Assembly: GCF_011170065.1 (NCBI RefSeq)
Contig: NZ_BLLH01000001.1
Span: forward strand, 124,001-188,000
Length of the DNA: 64,000 nt
Reading direction: 5' to 3'
Source: Pseudolactococcus insecticola
GTDB lineage: Bacteria > Bacillota > Bacilli > Lactobacillales > Streptococcaceae
The stretch's first letter is position 1. Each line of letters starts with the position of its first letter. The notes beneath the pieces are model-generated. The model was not told the origin of the DNA. It ran no database searches and worked only from the letters and a program-made list of their open reading frames with translations. The position numbers and the translations under genes are program-made. Positions 49,306 to 56,972 of this stretch are shown here, piece by piece.

Positions 49306-50277
49306 ATGGCAGTGACAATCAAGGATGTGGCAAAACGTGCTGGGGTAAATCCCTCAACCGTGAGCCGAGCCATCCGAAACCATGCAACCATTTCTGATAA
49401 AACAAAAGAAAAAGTCAAAAAAGCCATGCAGGAGCTGGGGTATCGACAAAATTCAGCTGCACAGATGCTTGCAAGCGGCAAGGCTGGTGCGATTGGGGTG
49501 ATTTTCCCACCCGTTGAAAATAAGTCTGATCAGCCATTTTTCATGAAAATATTGACCTCAATCAACGAAGAGGCACGGGATAAAAAAATCACAGTCGCTA
49601 TTGCGTCAGCGCACAGCAATGAAGCCCTGCTATCACAAGTGCAAGTCATGTATCAGGAAAAGCGCGTGGATGGCTTTATCATGCTGTATACCGCGCAGGA
49701 CGATGCCGTCAGAGACTATCTGCTGTCTGATAAGATTCCTTTTGTGGTCATCGGGACGCCGTCAGATCGAGCAAACGAGATCACATCAGTCGATAATGAT
49801 AACCATCTGCTAGGTGCGGAAGCGGTGCAGTATCTGGTATCGCTTGGGCATAAAAAACTTGCCTTTGTAACCAATACTGAGTTAGGAGAAGTCTATCAGG
49901 AACGCTATTTTGGCTTTTATGAAAAGGCACGTTCGCTAGGATTAACACCCTCACTTGTCAATAGCGAGAAAAAACTAACTATTCGTGATGTGACGGGGCT
50001 TGTCATCATGGATGATATTTTAGCCATCAAGGTGATTCAAGAGCTGTCAGAACAGGGGATTTCTGTGCCTGATCAGGTGTCAGTTATCTCGTTTAACAAC
50101 TCCTTTTTTGCCAGCCTGATACATCCTTATTTAACGACATTTGACATCAATGTAGTACAACTGGGGCATCGTTCTGTGCAAAAGTTAGCACATTTACTGG
50201 ATTATCCGGATGATTTTCGGGAAAAAGTGACGGTGCCGTTTGAGCTCAAAGTCCGTGAATCTACAAAAGCTGTCTGA
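49306..50277 (+). CDS. LacI/GalR-family maltose-type regulator
   Basis: 323 residues. Helix-turn-helix and hinge: TIKDVAKRAGVNPSTVSRAI (4-23) and SAAQMLASGKAGAIGVIFPP, then a periplasmic-binding-like sensor domain. It resembles MalR of streptococci and should bind the TGNAAACGNTTGCA-type sites seen before the GH13, GH65 and its own gene. Inducer unknown, probably maltose or a derivative. Confidence 0.88.
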   Translation: MAVTIKDVAKRAGVNPSTVSRAIRNHATISDKTKEKVKKAMQELGYRQNSAAQMLASGKAGAIGVIFPPVENKSDQPFFMKILTSINEEARDKKITVAIASAHSNEALLSQVQVMYQEKRVDGFIMLYTAQDDAVRDYLLSDKIPFVVIGTPSDRANEITSVDNDNHLLGAEAVQYLVSLGHKKLAFVTNTELGEVYQERYFGFYEKARSLGLTPSLVNSEKKLTIRDVTGLVIMDDILAIKVIQELSEQGISVPDQVSVISFNNSFFASLIHPYLTTFDINVVQLGHRSVQKLAHLLDYPDDFREKVTVPFELKVRESTKAV

Positions 50278-50290
50278 CGACGGCTTTTTA
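50265..50290 (+). terminator. terminator after the LacI-type gene
   Basis: AAAAGC-T-GTC pairs with GAC-G-GCTTTTT across the stop codon; runs into five Ts. Confidence 0.75.
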
Positions 50291-50365
50291 TGTTTATATT
50301 AAGAGTTTTGCTATAAAATAGTGTAAAATAAAGTGATGAGCACTTACCAATAAAAGGAGATACAC

Positions 50366-51034
50366 ATGATAAAAATACTATTAGTTGAGGACGATTTATC
50401 GCTTTCAAACTCAGTCTATGATTTTCTGGAGAATTTTGCGGATGTGGTACAGGTTTTTGATGGCGATGAAGGTCTTTATGAAGCCGAAATGAACATTTAC
50501 GATATTATCTTACTGGACTTGATGTTGCCTGAAAAAAATGGCTTTGAGGTCCTGTCAGAGCTGCGTGCAAAAAAAGTGATGACGCCTGTTTTGATCATGA
50601 CGGCAAAAGAAAGCTTGGACGATAAAATGCATGGTTTTGATATTGGAGCTGACGACTATCTGACGAAACCTTTTTATCTGGATGAGCTCAAAGCGCGGAT
50701 TCAGGCGCTGCTTAAACGCTCAGGTAAGCTTGAAGATACCTCAACGCTGAAATACGGCGATCTGACGGCCAATACCAGCAATAATCACGTGACAGTTGCG
50801 GGAAATCCTGTTGAGATTCTGGGCAAGGAATTTGATCTATTGGTTTATTTCCTGCAAAACCGCAATGTTATCTTACCCAAAGAACAGATTTTTGATCGGA
50901 TTTGGGGATTTGATAGTGATACAACGGTTACAGTCGTCGAAGTCTATATGTCGAAACTACGCAAGAAACTAAAAGGCTCAGAGTTTGCTGAAAACCTATC
51001 AACCCTGCGTAATGTCGGCTATATTTTACGATAA
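50366..51034 (+). CDS. ciaR: CiaR-like OmpR-family response regulator
   Basis: 222 residues. Receiver domain with acidic pocket ED(D) at 8-10, phospho-acceptor D51 in LLDLMLP and conserved lysine in TKPF; winged-helix output domain in the second half ([19 protein letters not shown] and [14 protein letters not shown]). The match to streptococcal CiaR is close along the entire length. CiaR activates sRNA and envelope genes in streptococci, including dlt in some species. Confidence 0.88.
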   Translation: MIKILLVEDDLSLSNSVYDFLENFADVVQVFDGDEGLYEAEMNIYDIILLDLMLPEKNGFEVLSELRAKKVMTPVLIMTAKESLDDKMHGFDIGADDYLTKPFYLDELKARIQALLKRSGKLEDTSTLKYGDLTANTSNNHVTVAGNPVEILGKEFDLLVYFLQNRNVILPKEQIFDRIWGFDSDTTVTVVEVYMSKLRKKLKGSEFAENLSTLRNVGYILR

Positions 51035-51036
51035 CC

Positions 51037-52404
51037 ATGCGAATGAAAAAAATCAAACCATTCAAATCAATTCATGTCAAACAATTTTGGAAAAGTGACA
51101 GTCGCAATTTTCTGCATTTTTTTGTCGTGTTTACCATTATTTTTGCGGCGCTGACGATGATTATCCTGCAGACATTGACTACAGGCATCTATAAGACAAC
51201 AGATGAGAACATCGCAAATCTGACGAAAAATCCGCAGATGCTTGCCACCCTCGCCTTGCGTGGGAGTTCTGAGAGTAACGCCACTGACGCATCACAAGCT
51301 AAAAACCAATCTGACGATACGGCTGCACAAACGCCGCCCGTCCACGTGACAAATTTCACGCCAAATCAAACCGTGCTTTTGTACGATAAAAATGGCAAAA
51401 TCCTAAATGCTAACACAGATTTGACGACGGCCACAGTTGCTGCAGATGCGATATTTCGTAAGTCGAGTGTTGGTAAGTTGAATCGTGTGACCATCGCAAA
51501 TCCCTATGGCAAGGATATGCTTTATCGCACGAAGCTGCTCAAAGTTCATTTCACGGGCGTGTCGACCAACATCGCCTATATCCAGATTTTTGTCAATGTT
51601 GATCAGCTTTCTGAGAGCTTAGCGCGCAGTCAGGTCGTTATTTTGACCACTATGGTAGTCTTTTGGGTCATCTCACTTGGTGCAAGTATCTACCTATCAA
51701 GATGGTCCATGAAGCCTGTTATTGCTGCCTATGAAAAGCAAAAAAACTTTGTTGAAAATGCAAGCCATGAGCTGCGCACGCCACTTGCCATCTTGCAAAA
51801 TCGCTTAGAATTACTATTTCAGCGGCCAATGGCGACAATCATTGATGAGAGTGAAAACGTCTCTCAAAGTCTCGCAGAAGTCCGAAATATGCGGATCTTA
51901 ACCAGTAATCTGCTGAATCTCGCCAAGCGTGATGATGGGATTAAGCCAGTATATACACAGGTTACACGCCATTATTTTGAGAAAATTTTTGAAAACTATG
52001 CCATGTTGGCTGAAAATGCTGGCAAGACATTTAGCTCAGAGTTACAGCTTGACGGTAATGTCAAGCTTGATGAAGCGCTGATTAAGCAGCTTTTGACAAT
52101 CTTGTTTGATAATGCCATGAAGTACACTGATGATGACGGACAGATCAACATTCGTGTTGAGAAAGTCAGCCAAAACTTGATTTTGACTACTTCTGACAAT
52201 GGTCCAGGCATTTCTGACGACGATAAAAAGAAGATTTTTGATCGTTTTTATCGTGTTGACAAGGCAAGAACGCGTCAGACAGGTGGATTTGGTCTAGGCC
52301 TATCACTCGCTCAGCAAATCGTCCAATCCTGCAATGGTAAAATCGAAGTTCATGATAACAAGCCAAAAGGCAGCCAGTTTATTGTGAAAATGAAGGCAGT
52401 TTAG
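51037..52404 (+). CDS. ciaH: CiaH-like sensor histidine kinase
   Basis: 455 residues. Membrane helices at about 28-48 and 200-222 enclose an extracellular domain of about 150 residues. Dimerisation domain with H244 in ENASHELRTPL; ATP domain with N-box LFDNAMKY, G1 DNGPGIS and G2 GGFGLGLSLA. Starts 2 bp after ciaR; they form a two-gene operon. Confidence 0.9.
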   Translation: MRMKKIKPFKSIHVKQFWKSDSRNFLHFFVVFTIIFAALTMIILQTLTTGIYKTTDENIANLTKNPQMLATLALRGSSESNATDASQAKNQSDDTAAQTPPVHVTNFTPNQTVLLYDKNGKILNANTDLTTATVAADAIFRKSSVGKLNRVTIANPYGKDMLYRTKLLKVHFTGVSTNIAYIQIFVNVDQLSESLARSQVVILTTMVVFWVISLGASIYLSRWSMKPVIAAYEKQKNFVENASHELRTPLAILQNRLELLFQRPMATIIDESENVSQSLAEVRNMRILTSNLLNLAKRDDGIKPVYTQVTRHYFEKIFENYAMLAENAGKTFSSELQLDGNVKLDEALIKQLLTILFDNAMKYTDDDGQINIRVEKVSQNLILTTSDNGPGISDDDKKKIFDRFYRVDKARTRQTGGFGLGLSLAQQIVQSCNGKIEVHDNKPKGSQFIVKMKAV

Positions 52405-52410
52405 TTAAAT

Positions 52411-52437
52411 GGCTCAAACAAAATTGAGCCGTTTTTC
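52411..52437 (+). terminator. terminator after ciaH
   Basis: GGCTCAA pairs with TTGAGCC across ACAAAA and is followed by GTTTTT. Confidence 0.9.
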
Positions 52438-52448
52438 ATTTCAAATAA

Positions 52449-52477
52449 TTGTCAAATGATAATAAATAGTGTAAAAT
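52449..52477 (+). promoter_or_regulatory. promoter of the DXS-like gene
   Basis: TTGTCA (52449-52454), 17-bp spacer, TAAAAT (52472-52477); AGGAGA precedes the ATG at 52511. Confidence 0.6.
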
Positions 52478-52510
52478 AAGTTGACAAATATTTGATACAG
52501 GAGATATATC

Positions 52511-54250
52511 ATGACGATTTTAGAGACAATCAATCAACCTGCTGACTTGAAAACATTGACATCAAACCAGCTTGAAGCACTTGCAGATGAAGTACGTGCG
52601 CTTGTGCTTGACAAGGTGTCAAAAGTAGGCGGACACGTGGGGCCAAACCTTGGGACGGTTGAGCTGACCATTGCTTTGCATAAAGTTTTTAACTCTCCCA
52701 TTGACAAAATCGTTTGGGACGTGAGCCATCAAAGCTACCCGCACAAAATCCTAACAGGGCGCAAAAATGGCTTTGTTGACGGACATTTTCACGATATCAC
52801 AGGCTATACGAGCCAGCACGAGAGCGAGCACGACTTTTTCACGGTTGGTCATACTTCAACGTCGATTGCAAACGCGATGGGCCTTGCGCACGCGCGTGAT
52901 CTGACAGGCGCTACGGGCAATGTTATCGCAGTGATTGGCGACGGTTCACTCTCTGGTGGCCTTGCCTTTGAAGCGCTCAATAACGCTGGCGAGTTTGACG
53001 GTAATCTGATTGTCATCGTCAACGACAACGAGATGTCTATCGCTGAAAACCACGGTGGCCTCTATCCACACCTTGCAAAATTGCGGGAAAGTAACGGGAC
53101 AGCTGCTAATAACATTTTCACTAGCCTAGGCTTGGACTATCACTATATTGCAGCTGGTAATAGCATTGATGCGCTTATCACAGGCCTTGAAAGCGTGAAG
53201 GACACGACAAAACCAGTCGTGCTCCACATTCATACAGAAAAAGGGCACGGCTATGCACCCGCTGTTGCCAATAAAGAAAAATTCCACTGGTCAGCACCGT
53301 TTGAACTCGCAACAGGCCTTACAAATCCAGGGACACCAGGTGAATCTTACACTGAGATGATCCTTGACTACATGGGAGAAAAAGTCGATAGTGGCATGCC
53401 ACTTGTCGCCATTAACGCAGCCATTCCTGGCCTTATGAACCTCAAGAGTTTTGCCGCCAAATATCCTAAAAACTACAAGGATGTGGGTATCGCTGAGCAG
53501 TACTCGATTACCTATGGGCAAGCGCTCGCAGCAGGTGGCGCACGGCCGTTTATCTTCCATAACTCGACTTTCCTGCAACGTGCCTATGACCAACTCTCGC
53601 ACGACCTTGCCATCAATGAATATCCAGCCATCGTCATCGTCAAAGGTGGCGTTATCAACGGCTCAGATAAGACACACCAAGGCTCTATGGCGATTGGCAT
53701 GATTTCAAATATCCCGAATCTCGTTTACTTGGCGCCGACAAGTGCAGAAGAGCTTCTTGCCATGCTTGACTGGGCAACAGCTCAAACAGCGCAGCCAGTG
53801 GTGATTCAGTTGCCTGAACATGGCGTTGAGCACCGCAGTAGTCGTCTGACTGATTTTTCAAAACCAGTGTATGATGTCATAGAAAACGGTGCAGATGTAG
53901 CCATTCTAGGACTTGGTGGCTTTTATAACTTAGCAGAAAAAGCAGCAGCAGAGCTTGAGAAATCAGGCATTAAGGCAAGTCTTGTCAATCCACTTTTCAT
54001 CAGTCAGCTTGATGAAACAGCTCTGCTAGAACTTGCCAAAACGCACAAGGTCATTGTGACTTTGGAAGACGGGGTGCTAGACGGTGGTTTTGGTCAGAAA
54101 GTCGCAGGATTTTTGGGACAGTCTGACGTCAAAGTACTGAACTTTGGTGCAAAAAAAGAATTCAATGACAGTGTACCTGTTGCCGAACTCTACCAACGTT
54201 ATCACCTCACGCCAGAGCTGATTGCTTCTGATGTGCTTGAAAGCCTATGA
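52511..54250 (+). CDS. dxs: 1-deoxy-D-xylulose-5-phosphate synthase-like protein
   Basis: 579 residues, shorter than classical DXS (about 620). TPP enzyme: [54 protein letters not shown] for TPP/Mg binding, and the central [20 protein letters not shown] and transketolase C domains. DXS makes DXP from pyruvate and glyceraldehyde 3-phosphate. Lactococci and streptococci make isoprenoids by the mevalonate route, so a lone DXS may feed thiamine synthesis or catalyse a related acyloin reaction; its exact substrate is uncertain. Confidence 0.8.
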   Translation: MTILETINQPADLKTLTSNQLEALADEVRALVLDKVSKVGGHVGPNLGTVELTIALHKVFNSPIDKIVWDVSHQSYPHKILTGRKNGFVDGHFHDITGYTSQHESEHDFFTVGHTSTSIANAMGLAHARDLTGATGNVIAVIGDGSLSGGLAFEALNNAGEFDGNLIVIVNDNEMSIAENHGGLYPHLAKLRESNGTAANNIFTSLGLDYHYIAAGNSIDALITGLESVKDTTKPVVLHIHTEKGHGYAPAVANKEKFHWSAPFELATGLTNPGTPGESYTEMILDYMGEKVDSGMPLVAINAAIPGLMNLKSFAAKYPKNYKDVGIAEQYSITYGQALAAGGARPFIFHNSTFLQRAYDQLSHDLAINEYPAIVIVKGGVINGSDKTHQGSMAIGMISNIPNLVYLAPTSAEELLAMLDWATAQTAQPVVIQLPEHGVEHRSSRLTDFSKPVYDVIENGADVAILGLGGFYNLAEKAAAELEKSGIKASLVNPLFISQLDETALLELAKTHKVIVTLEDGVLDGGFGQKVAGFLGQSDVKVLNFGAKKEFNDSVPVAELYQRYHLTPELIASDVLESL

Positions 54251-54522
54251 TCAAACGACTGCTGATTGCACCTGTTCGATTTTATCAAGTCGCGATTTCA
54301 CCGTTATTGCCTAGTGCCTGTCGCTATCATCCAACCTGTTCAAACTACATGATTGAGGCCATCACAAAGCATGGTATCCTAGGTTTTATCATGGGTATCG
54401 CAAGAATCCTACGCTGCAATCCATTTGTTAAAGGCGGCGTCGACTACGTCCCAGACCATTTTTCATTGAAACGAAATCCGGTTAATCCTTATATTGATAT
54501 GGAGAACGACTCACAGATGTGA
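54247..54522 (+). CDS. yidD: membrane protein insertion efficiency factor YidD
   Basis: 91 residues. [21 protein letters not shown] and the C-N-P-F-x-x-G-G segment with conserved cysteines are the YidD (DUF37) signature. A small amphipathic membrane-associated protein that aids YidC-dependent insertion. Overlaps the dxs stop by ATGA. Confidence 0.93.
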   Translation: MIKRLLIAPVRFYQVAISPLLPSACRYHPTCSNYMIEAITKHGILGFIMGIARILRCNPFVKGGVDYVPDHFSLKRNPVNPYIDMENDSQM

Positions 54523-54531
54523 GTCGTTTTT
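54505..54531 (+). terminator. terminator overlapping the yidD stop codon
   Basis: ACGACTCAC-AGAT-GTGAGTCGT perfect 9-bp hairpin followed by Ts. Confidence 0.9.
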
Positions 54532-54578
54532 GGGCGTATGGAGAGGGGAATAGTCAAGGTAAAGCTTTCAACGTTTAA

Positions 54579-54609
54579 TTTCTGGAAAACCAGAAAAACA
54601 TGATATAAT
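54579..54609 (+). promoter_or_regulatory. promoter with palindrome before the small-ORF cluster
   Basis: TATAAT at 54604-54609; the -35 position falls in a perfect palindrome TTTCTGG-AAAA-CCAGAAA (54579-54596), a possible operator. Confidence 0.55.
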
Positions 54610-54643
54610 ACTGTTAAAGCATGAAAGTCGTGAAAAGATATTT

Positions 54644-54742
54644 ATGACAGAATATGGCATGGAATTTGAAGCTGCTCACGATAAAACAAACGAGATGTAT
54701 AATTATGCATACGAACTTGAAAAGTGGGGAGGAGGCCAATGA
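54644..54742 (+). CDS. small protein of unknown function (32 aa)
   Basis: 32 residues beginning MTEYGMEFEAAHDKTNEMYN, acidic and soluble, ending in a Gly-rich tail. The stop TGA overlaps the next gene's start codons, and the GGAGG that codes for its Gly-Gly tail is also the ribosome site of the next gene, so the two are coupled. No family recognised. Ribosome site GAAAAG is weak. Confidence 0.5.
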   Translation: MTEYGMEFEAAHDKTNEMYNYAYELEKWGGGQ

Positions 54743-54975
54743 TGATTAGATTTACCAAGATAGTTGATAACGATGAAGTCAGGACTTATCGTGTCACAGA
54801 CGGCAAAGGAAATGGCAGTGGCATTACTTCCTACGATAAATTAAAAAAAGAACTAAGTTATGTTGGCGATCCATTTTTTGAGCATGCACCAATTAAAGTA
54901 AGGACTACAATGGAGGAAAGTGTTGAACGAGGCATTGAACTACCTGACAAGTTTACTTATGGTGCTATTGGATAA
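54742..54975 (+). CDS. small protein of unknown function (77 aa)
   Basis: 77 residues from ATG 54742, with AGGAGG (54730-54735) 6 bp upstream; ATG 54739 and GTG 54724 are alternatives. Charged soluble protein (MIRFTKIVDNDEVRTYRVTD...), no recognised domain. The context of several short overlapping genes in an AT-rich accessory region is typical of plasmid or phage-derived DNA. Confidence 0.6.
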   Translation: MIRFTKIVDNDEVRTYRVTDGKGNGSGITSYDKLKKELSYVGDPFFEHAPIKVRTTMEESVERGIELPDKFTYGAIG

Positions 54976-55012
54976 GTAAAATTAACAAAACTGCAATTAT
55001 GGAGGTGATTTT

Positions 55013-55264
55013 ATGAGACAAAGTTTACAAAGACGTTGGGAAATAGATGCTGAAATGTATGAACTTGATATGGACGATCCAGATAGTGTTGCTAGATATT
55101 TAGGTTTTGAAAATGAAGCAGACCAAAAAGCTTATAATGTTTTTCAAGAAAAAGAGTTCTGGGCAACACTTCCGAATGGCAAGAAAAGAAATAAGCCAGA
55201 GTATGGGGGGGATTCACAAGCTGCTTGGAAAAAATATAAAAAAGAGCATCATTTAAAGTTTTAA
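55013..55264 (+). CDS. small protein of unknown function (83 aa)
   Basis: 83 residues with an excellent ribosome site (GGAGGTGAT). Highly charged; acidic N-terminal half (MYELDMDDPDSVARYLGFE) and Lys-rich C-terminal half (AAWKKYKKEHHLKF). No membrane segment and no recognised family. Confidence 0.6.
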   Translation: MRQSLQRRWEIDAEMYELDMDDPDSVARYLGFENEADQKAYNVFQEKEFWATLPNGKKRNKPEYGGDSQAAWKKYKKEHHLKF

Positions 55265-55266
55265 GC

Positions 55267-55404
55267 ATGGGGTTAGAAAGCAGATTCGAACCAGGCGATG
55301 GTCACTTACACTCTGTAGACAAAAATATGGTTAAAAAGAAAAGAACAATATTGGAAGATGAAGAGTACTTGAATTTTATTATTGGATTGATATTGAAAGG
55401 ATGA
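55267..55404 (+). CDS. small protein of unknown function (45 aa)
   Basis: 45 residues from ATG 55267, starting 2 bp after the preceding stop and ending in an ATGA overlap with the next gene. N-terminal part polar with three His/Asp-rich turns, C-terminal part ends in a short hydrophobic segment. No ribosome site of its own; probably translated by coupling. Gene reality is inferred from the overlaps. Confidence 0.4.
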   Translation: MGLESRFEPGDGHLHSVDKNMVKKKRTILEDEEYLNFIIGLILKG

Positions 55405-55655
55405 TGAATCGGATGAAACTACGGAAGCAAGACCCAAGAATAACTAAAGCAACGGAAGAATATAGTAGACTTTGCGAGGAATATGAAGAAATGACTGGTG
55501 ATAGTTTGGCTGAGAGGTTTTTCTTCGACCCACTAAACATCGAAGATTATCCAGAAGAACTTGAAAGAGCTGTACAAAATCTAAAAGACGTTTTAGCAGG
55601 GAAAAAGTTGATAGACGACGTATCAACTGAGGTTAGCCCGTTAATGATTTTTTAA
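55401..55655 (+). CDS. small protein of unknown function (84 aa)
   Basis: 84 residues; ATG overlaps the previous stop. Predominantly helical and acidic: KATEEYSRLCEEYEEMTGDS and YPEELERAVQNLKDVLAG. No recognised domain. Last of a row of five small genes (54.6-55.7 kb). Confidence 0.55.
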   Translation: MMNRMKLRKQDPRITKATEEYSRLCEEYEEMTGDSLAERFFFDPLNIEDYPEELERAVQNLKDVLAGKKLIDDVSTEVSPLMIF

Positions 55656-55755
55656 TATTGAAATAAAACATAAAACCAAAGCGCAAAGCCAAACGGCCTG
55701 CGTTTTTGGGTATATGGAGGTAGAGATAGTTAATCTGTTTTCTTAAAAATAAACA

Positions 55756-55764
55756 TGGTATAAT
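55756..55764 (+). promoter_or_regulatory. extended -10 before the membrane micropeptides
   Basis: TGGTATAAT with TATAAT at 55759-55764; no convincing -35. Leads to the AAGGAAGGG ribosome site of the first micropeptide. Confidence 0.5.
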
Positions 55765-55791
55765 AGATTTATCAATTAAGGAAGGGCACTA

Positions 55792-55908
55792 ATGAGTAAC
55801 AAGCAAAAGAAAAGAACTCTTTAAGAACTCCTTAATCTTGTGAAGTTAGTGTTAGAAATCGTCGGAATGATAATAGCACTCATCGTCACAATCATTAAGT
55901 TCTTATAA
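55792..55908 (+). pseudogene. membrane micropeptide 1, interrupted by an in-frame stop
   Basis: ATG 55792 has the strong ribosome site AAGGAAGGG. The frame codes for a basic N terminus MSNKQKKRTL, meets TAA at 55822-55824, then continues in the same frame as one long hydrophobic helix (ELLNLVKLVLEIVGMIIALI and onward) to TAA 55906. Without the stop it would be 38 residues, a Lys-rich head plus one membrane span. A near-tandem AACTCTTTAA/AACTCCTTAA surrounds the stop. Either a recent nonsense mutation or two products. Confidence 0.5.
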
Positions 55909-55920
55909 TAGAGTTCCAAG

Positions 55921-55942
55921 GCGAAAGCCTTCGGGCTTTTGC
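55921..55942 (+). terminator. strong hairpin between micropeptides 1 and 2
   Basis: GCGAAAGCC-TTCG-GGCTTTTGC, a 9-bp stem with the very stable TTCG loop; flanking GAGT and ACTC extend it. No long T run, so it may be an attenuator or a stability element. Confidence 0.6.
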
Positions 55943-55963
55943 TGTACTCATTATAACGAAAAT

Positions 55964-56062
55964 ATGGAAGAAGATAAACTCAAAAAAACGCTAACAATCG
56001 TTAGAAACGTTTTAGCCATTATCCTTGTGCTGGTCATCGCATATGTGTTGATTAAAAAATAA
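55964..56062 (+). CDS. membrane micropeptide 2 (32 aa)
   Basis: 32 residues: charged head MEEDKLKKTLTIVRN, a single hydrophobic helix (VLAIILVLVIAYVLI) and a KK end. The ribosome site is weak. Size and layout resemble type I toxin or small membrane regulatory peptides, but no family is recognised. Confidence 0.5.
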   Translation: MEEDKLKKTLTIVRNVLAIILVLVIAYVLIKK

Positions 56063-56090
56063 ATTCTTTAACTAAAGAGGTAAGGTGACT

Positions 56091-56183
56091 GTGAAAGACA
56101 AACTGACAAGCATTAACAACGTTGTTTGGGCAATAGTAGCAAGCGTTGTAATAGCTACTAACATCAAAAAAAATGTATTTTAG
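56091..56183 (+). CDS. membrane micropeptide 3 (30 aa, GTG start)
   Basis: 30 residues from GTG 56091, with an in-frame GTG at 56085; AAGAGG and AAGG lie just upstream. Head KDKLTSINN, membrane helix VVWAIVASVVIA, tail NIKKNVF. Reported because it continues the series of adjacent single-span peptides. Confidence 0.45.
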   Translation: MKDKLTSINNVVWAIVASVVIATNIKKNVF

Positions 56184-56196
56184 AAGGACGTATTCA

Positions 56197-56289
56197 ATGA
56201 AAAAGGTTAAATTAGACCCGGCTTTGATTTTGGCTATTGGTATTTTGATAGCTGGGCTGATAAGTTTAGCAAAAGTTATCTTTTTTTAG
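56197..56289 (+). CDS. membrane micropeptide 4 (30 aa)
   Basis: 30 residues: MKKVKLDPALILAIGILIAG and a further hydrophobic end. GAAGGA precedes the ATG. It starts 13 bp after micropeptide 3. Same layout: basic head and one helix. Function unknown. Confidence 0.55.
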   Translation: MKKVKLDPALILAIGILIAGLISLAKVIFF

Positions 56290-56375
56290 TAAGGTGGATC
56301 AAGGATTTTTGGAAAAACAAGGATGCTTGTACTAAATTCTTTTATATTGCATTATTTTCCATTCTAGGATAAACA

Positions 56376-56404
56376 CGAAAACCCTTATTTTATAAGGGTT
56401 TTCG
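56376..56404. terminator. bidirectional terminator at the left tRNA copy
   Basis: CGAAAACCCTTAT and its perfect complement around a 3-nt loop; works for the micropeptide row (plus) and the left tRNA copy (minus). Confidence 0.85.
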
Positions 56405-56436
56405 CTTACCTGTCATGACCTATTATGTCTAAAAAA

Positions 56437-56508
56437 TGTCCCCCGCCGGAATCGAACCAGCATCAAACCCTTAGGAGGGACCCGTAATATCCGTTATTCT
56501 AGAGGGAC
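56437..56508 (-). tRNA. tRNA-Arg(CCU), left copy, D-arm weakened
   Basis: 72-nt cloverleaf on the minus strand; acceptor GTCCCTC/GGGGGAC, anticodon loop CTCCTAA giving CCU, T arm GCTGG/CCGGC, no encoded CCA. It differs from the right copy at two positions: one is neutral in the anticodon stem (T-G instead of C-G), the other turns a D-stem T-A pair into A-A. With T-T already at the next pair but one, only two D-stem pairs remain, so it may be decaying. Confidence 0.8.
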
Positions 56509-56537
56509 AAAAGTGGCGAGTGCCACTCAATATTATA

Positions 56538-56638
56538 TCATTTTATGTTGATAAATTCACCAGCTTTTAGCATTTTTTCAGGCTGTTTCTGGTATTTTTT
56601 GACATTTTTTTCGTCAAATGAATTCCCAACGATATTGA
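56538..56638 (-). pseudogene. 3' fragment of the DEAD-box helicase gene
   Basis: Encodes the last about 33 residues of the helicase found intact at 60813-61922, with one Ser-to-Asn change (EFINIK instead of EFISIK) before the stop. Upstream sequence is replaced by an IS transposase fragment. Confidence 0.9.
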
Positions 56639-56875
56639 ATTGGACTCATCCAGTTCAATTTTTTCTTGATTCGTTTCGTATTGTACTAGTGAATCCAAGC
56701 CGTAATAGCCTGTTCCAATTCAGAATAGGAATTAAAAATATGCCATAATAATTTTTTGTTTGAACAAGCCAAAAAAATTCTCCATGACTGAATTAGCATG
56801 ACAAATTCCTTTACGGCTCATGGATTGAATGATATTGTGCGATTTAAGTGTGGTAATATAGTTTTTCATTATTGC
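56629..56875 (-). mobile_element. decayed IS3-family (IS150 type) transposase 3' fragment
   Basis: Read on the minus strand, the fragment gives YITTLKSHNIIQSMSRKGIC, HANSVMENFFGLFKQK, then a frameshift, NSYSELEQAITAWIH, a TAG in place of a Tyr codon, and YNTKRIKKKLNWMSPIQYR. This is the conserved end of the DDE integrase core and C terminus of IS150-type OrfB, including the catalytic glutamate (E in MENFFG). Frameshift, stop and missing 5' part mean it is dead. It joins the helicase fragment within a shared 10-bp stretch. Confidence 0.85.
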
Positions 56876-56924
56876 AAATAAATGTATAATGTTTGCCTGG
56901 GATAAAGCGCTTACATAACAAAAG

Positions 56925-56933
56925 TGGTATAAT
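56925..56933 (+). promoter_or_regulatory. extended -10 promoter of the radical SAM operon
   Basis: TGGTATAAT, TATAAT at 56928-56933; no good -35. Followed by a 14-codon ORF with a perfect ribosome site. Confidence 0.55.
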
Positions 56934-56972
56934 ATTTATAGTGAGTTGTGTAACTTCTAGCAGGAGGCAAGT

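Larger units (their letters stand above)
56437..56638. repeat. left 202-bp direct repeat (tRNA-Arg plus helicase tail)
   Basis: Matches 60712-60913 with three mismatches and no gaps, offset 4275 bp. Contains a whole tRNA-Arg gene, its 5' flank and the last 33 codons of the helicase gene. Beyond the tRNA 3' end the two flanks are only loosely similar (each has an AAAA-CCCTTA-type terminator); beyond the helicase end they diverge abruptly. Confidence 0.97.

Noticed and set aside
48848-49481. Antisense ORFs across pgmB and the LacI-type gene
   Set aside because: Shadows with Ala/Ser-rich low-complexity products typical of reverse frames.
56290-56379. Frame giving WIKDFWKNKDACTKFFYIAL downstream of micropeptide 4
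   Set aside because: Looks coding-like but has no start codon after the preceding gene and no ribosome site; could be a relic.
56545-56748. 67-codon plus-strand ORF
   Set aside because: Runs across the helicase-fragment/IS junction in antisense; it arises from two unrelated minus-strand coding fragments.
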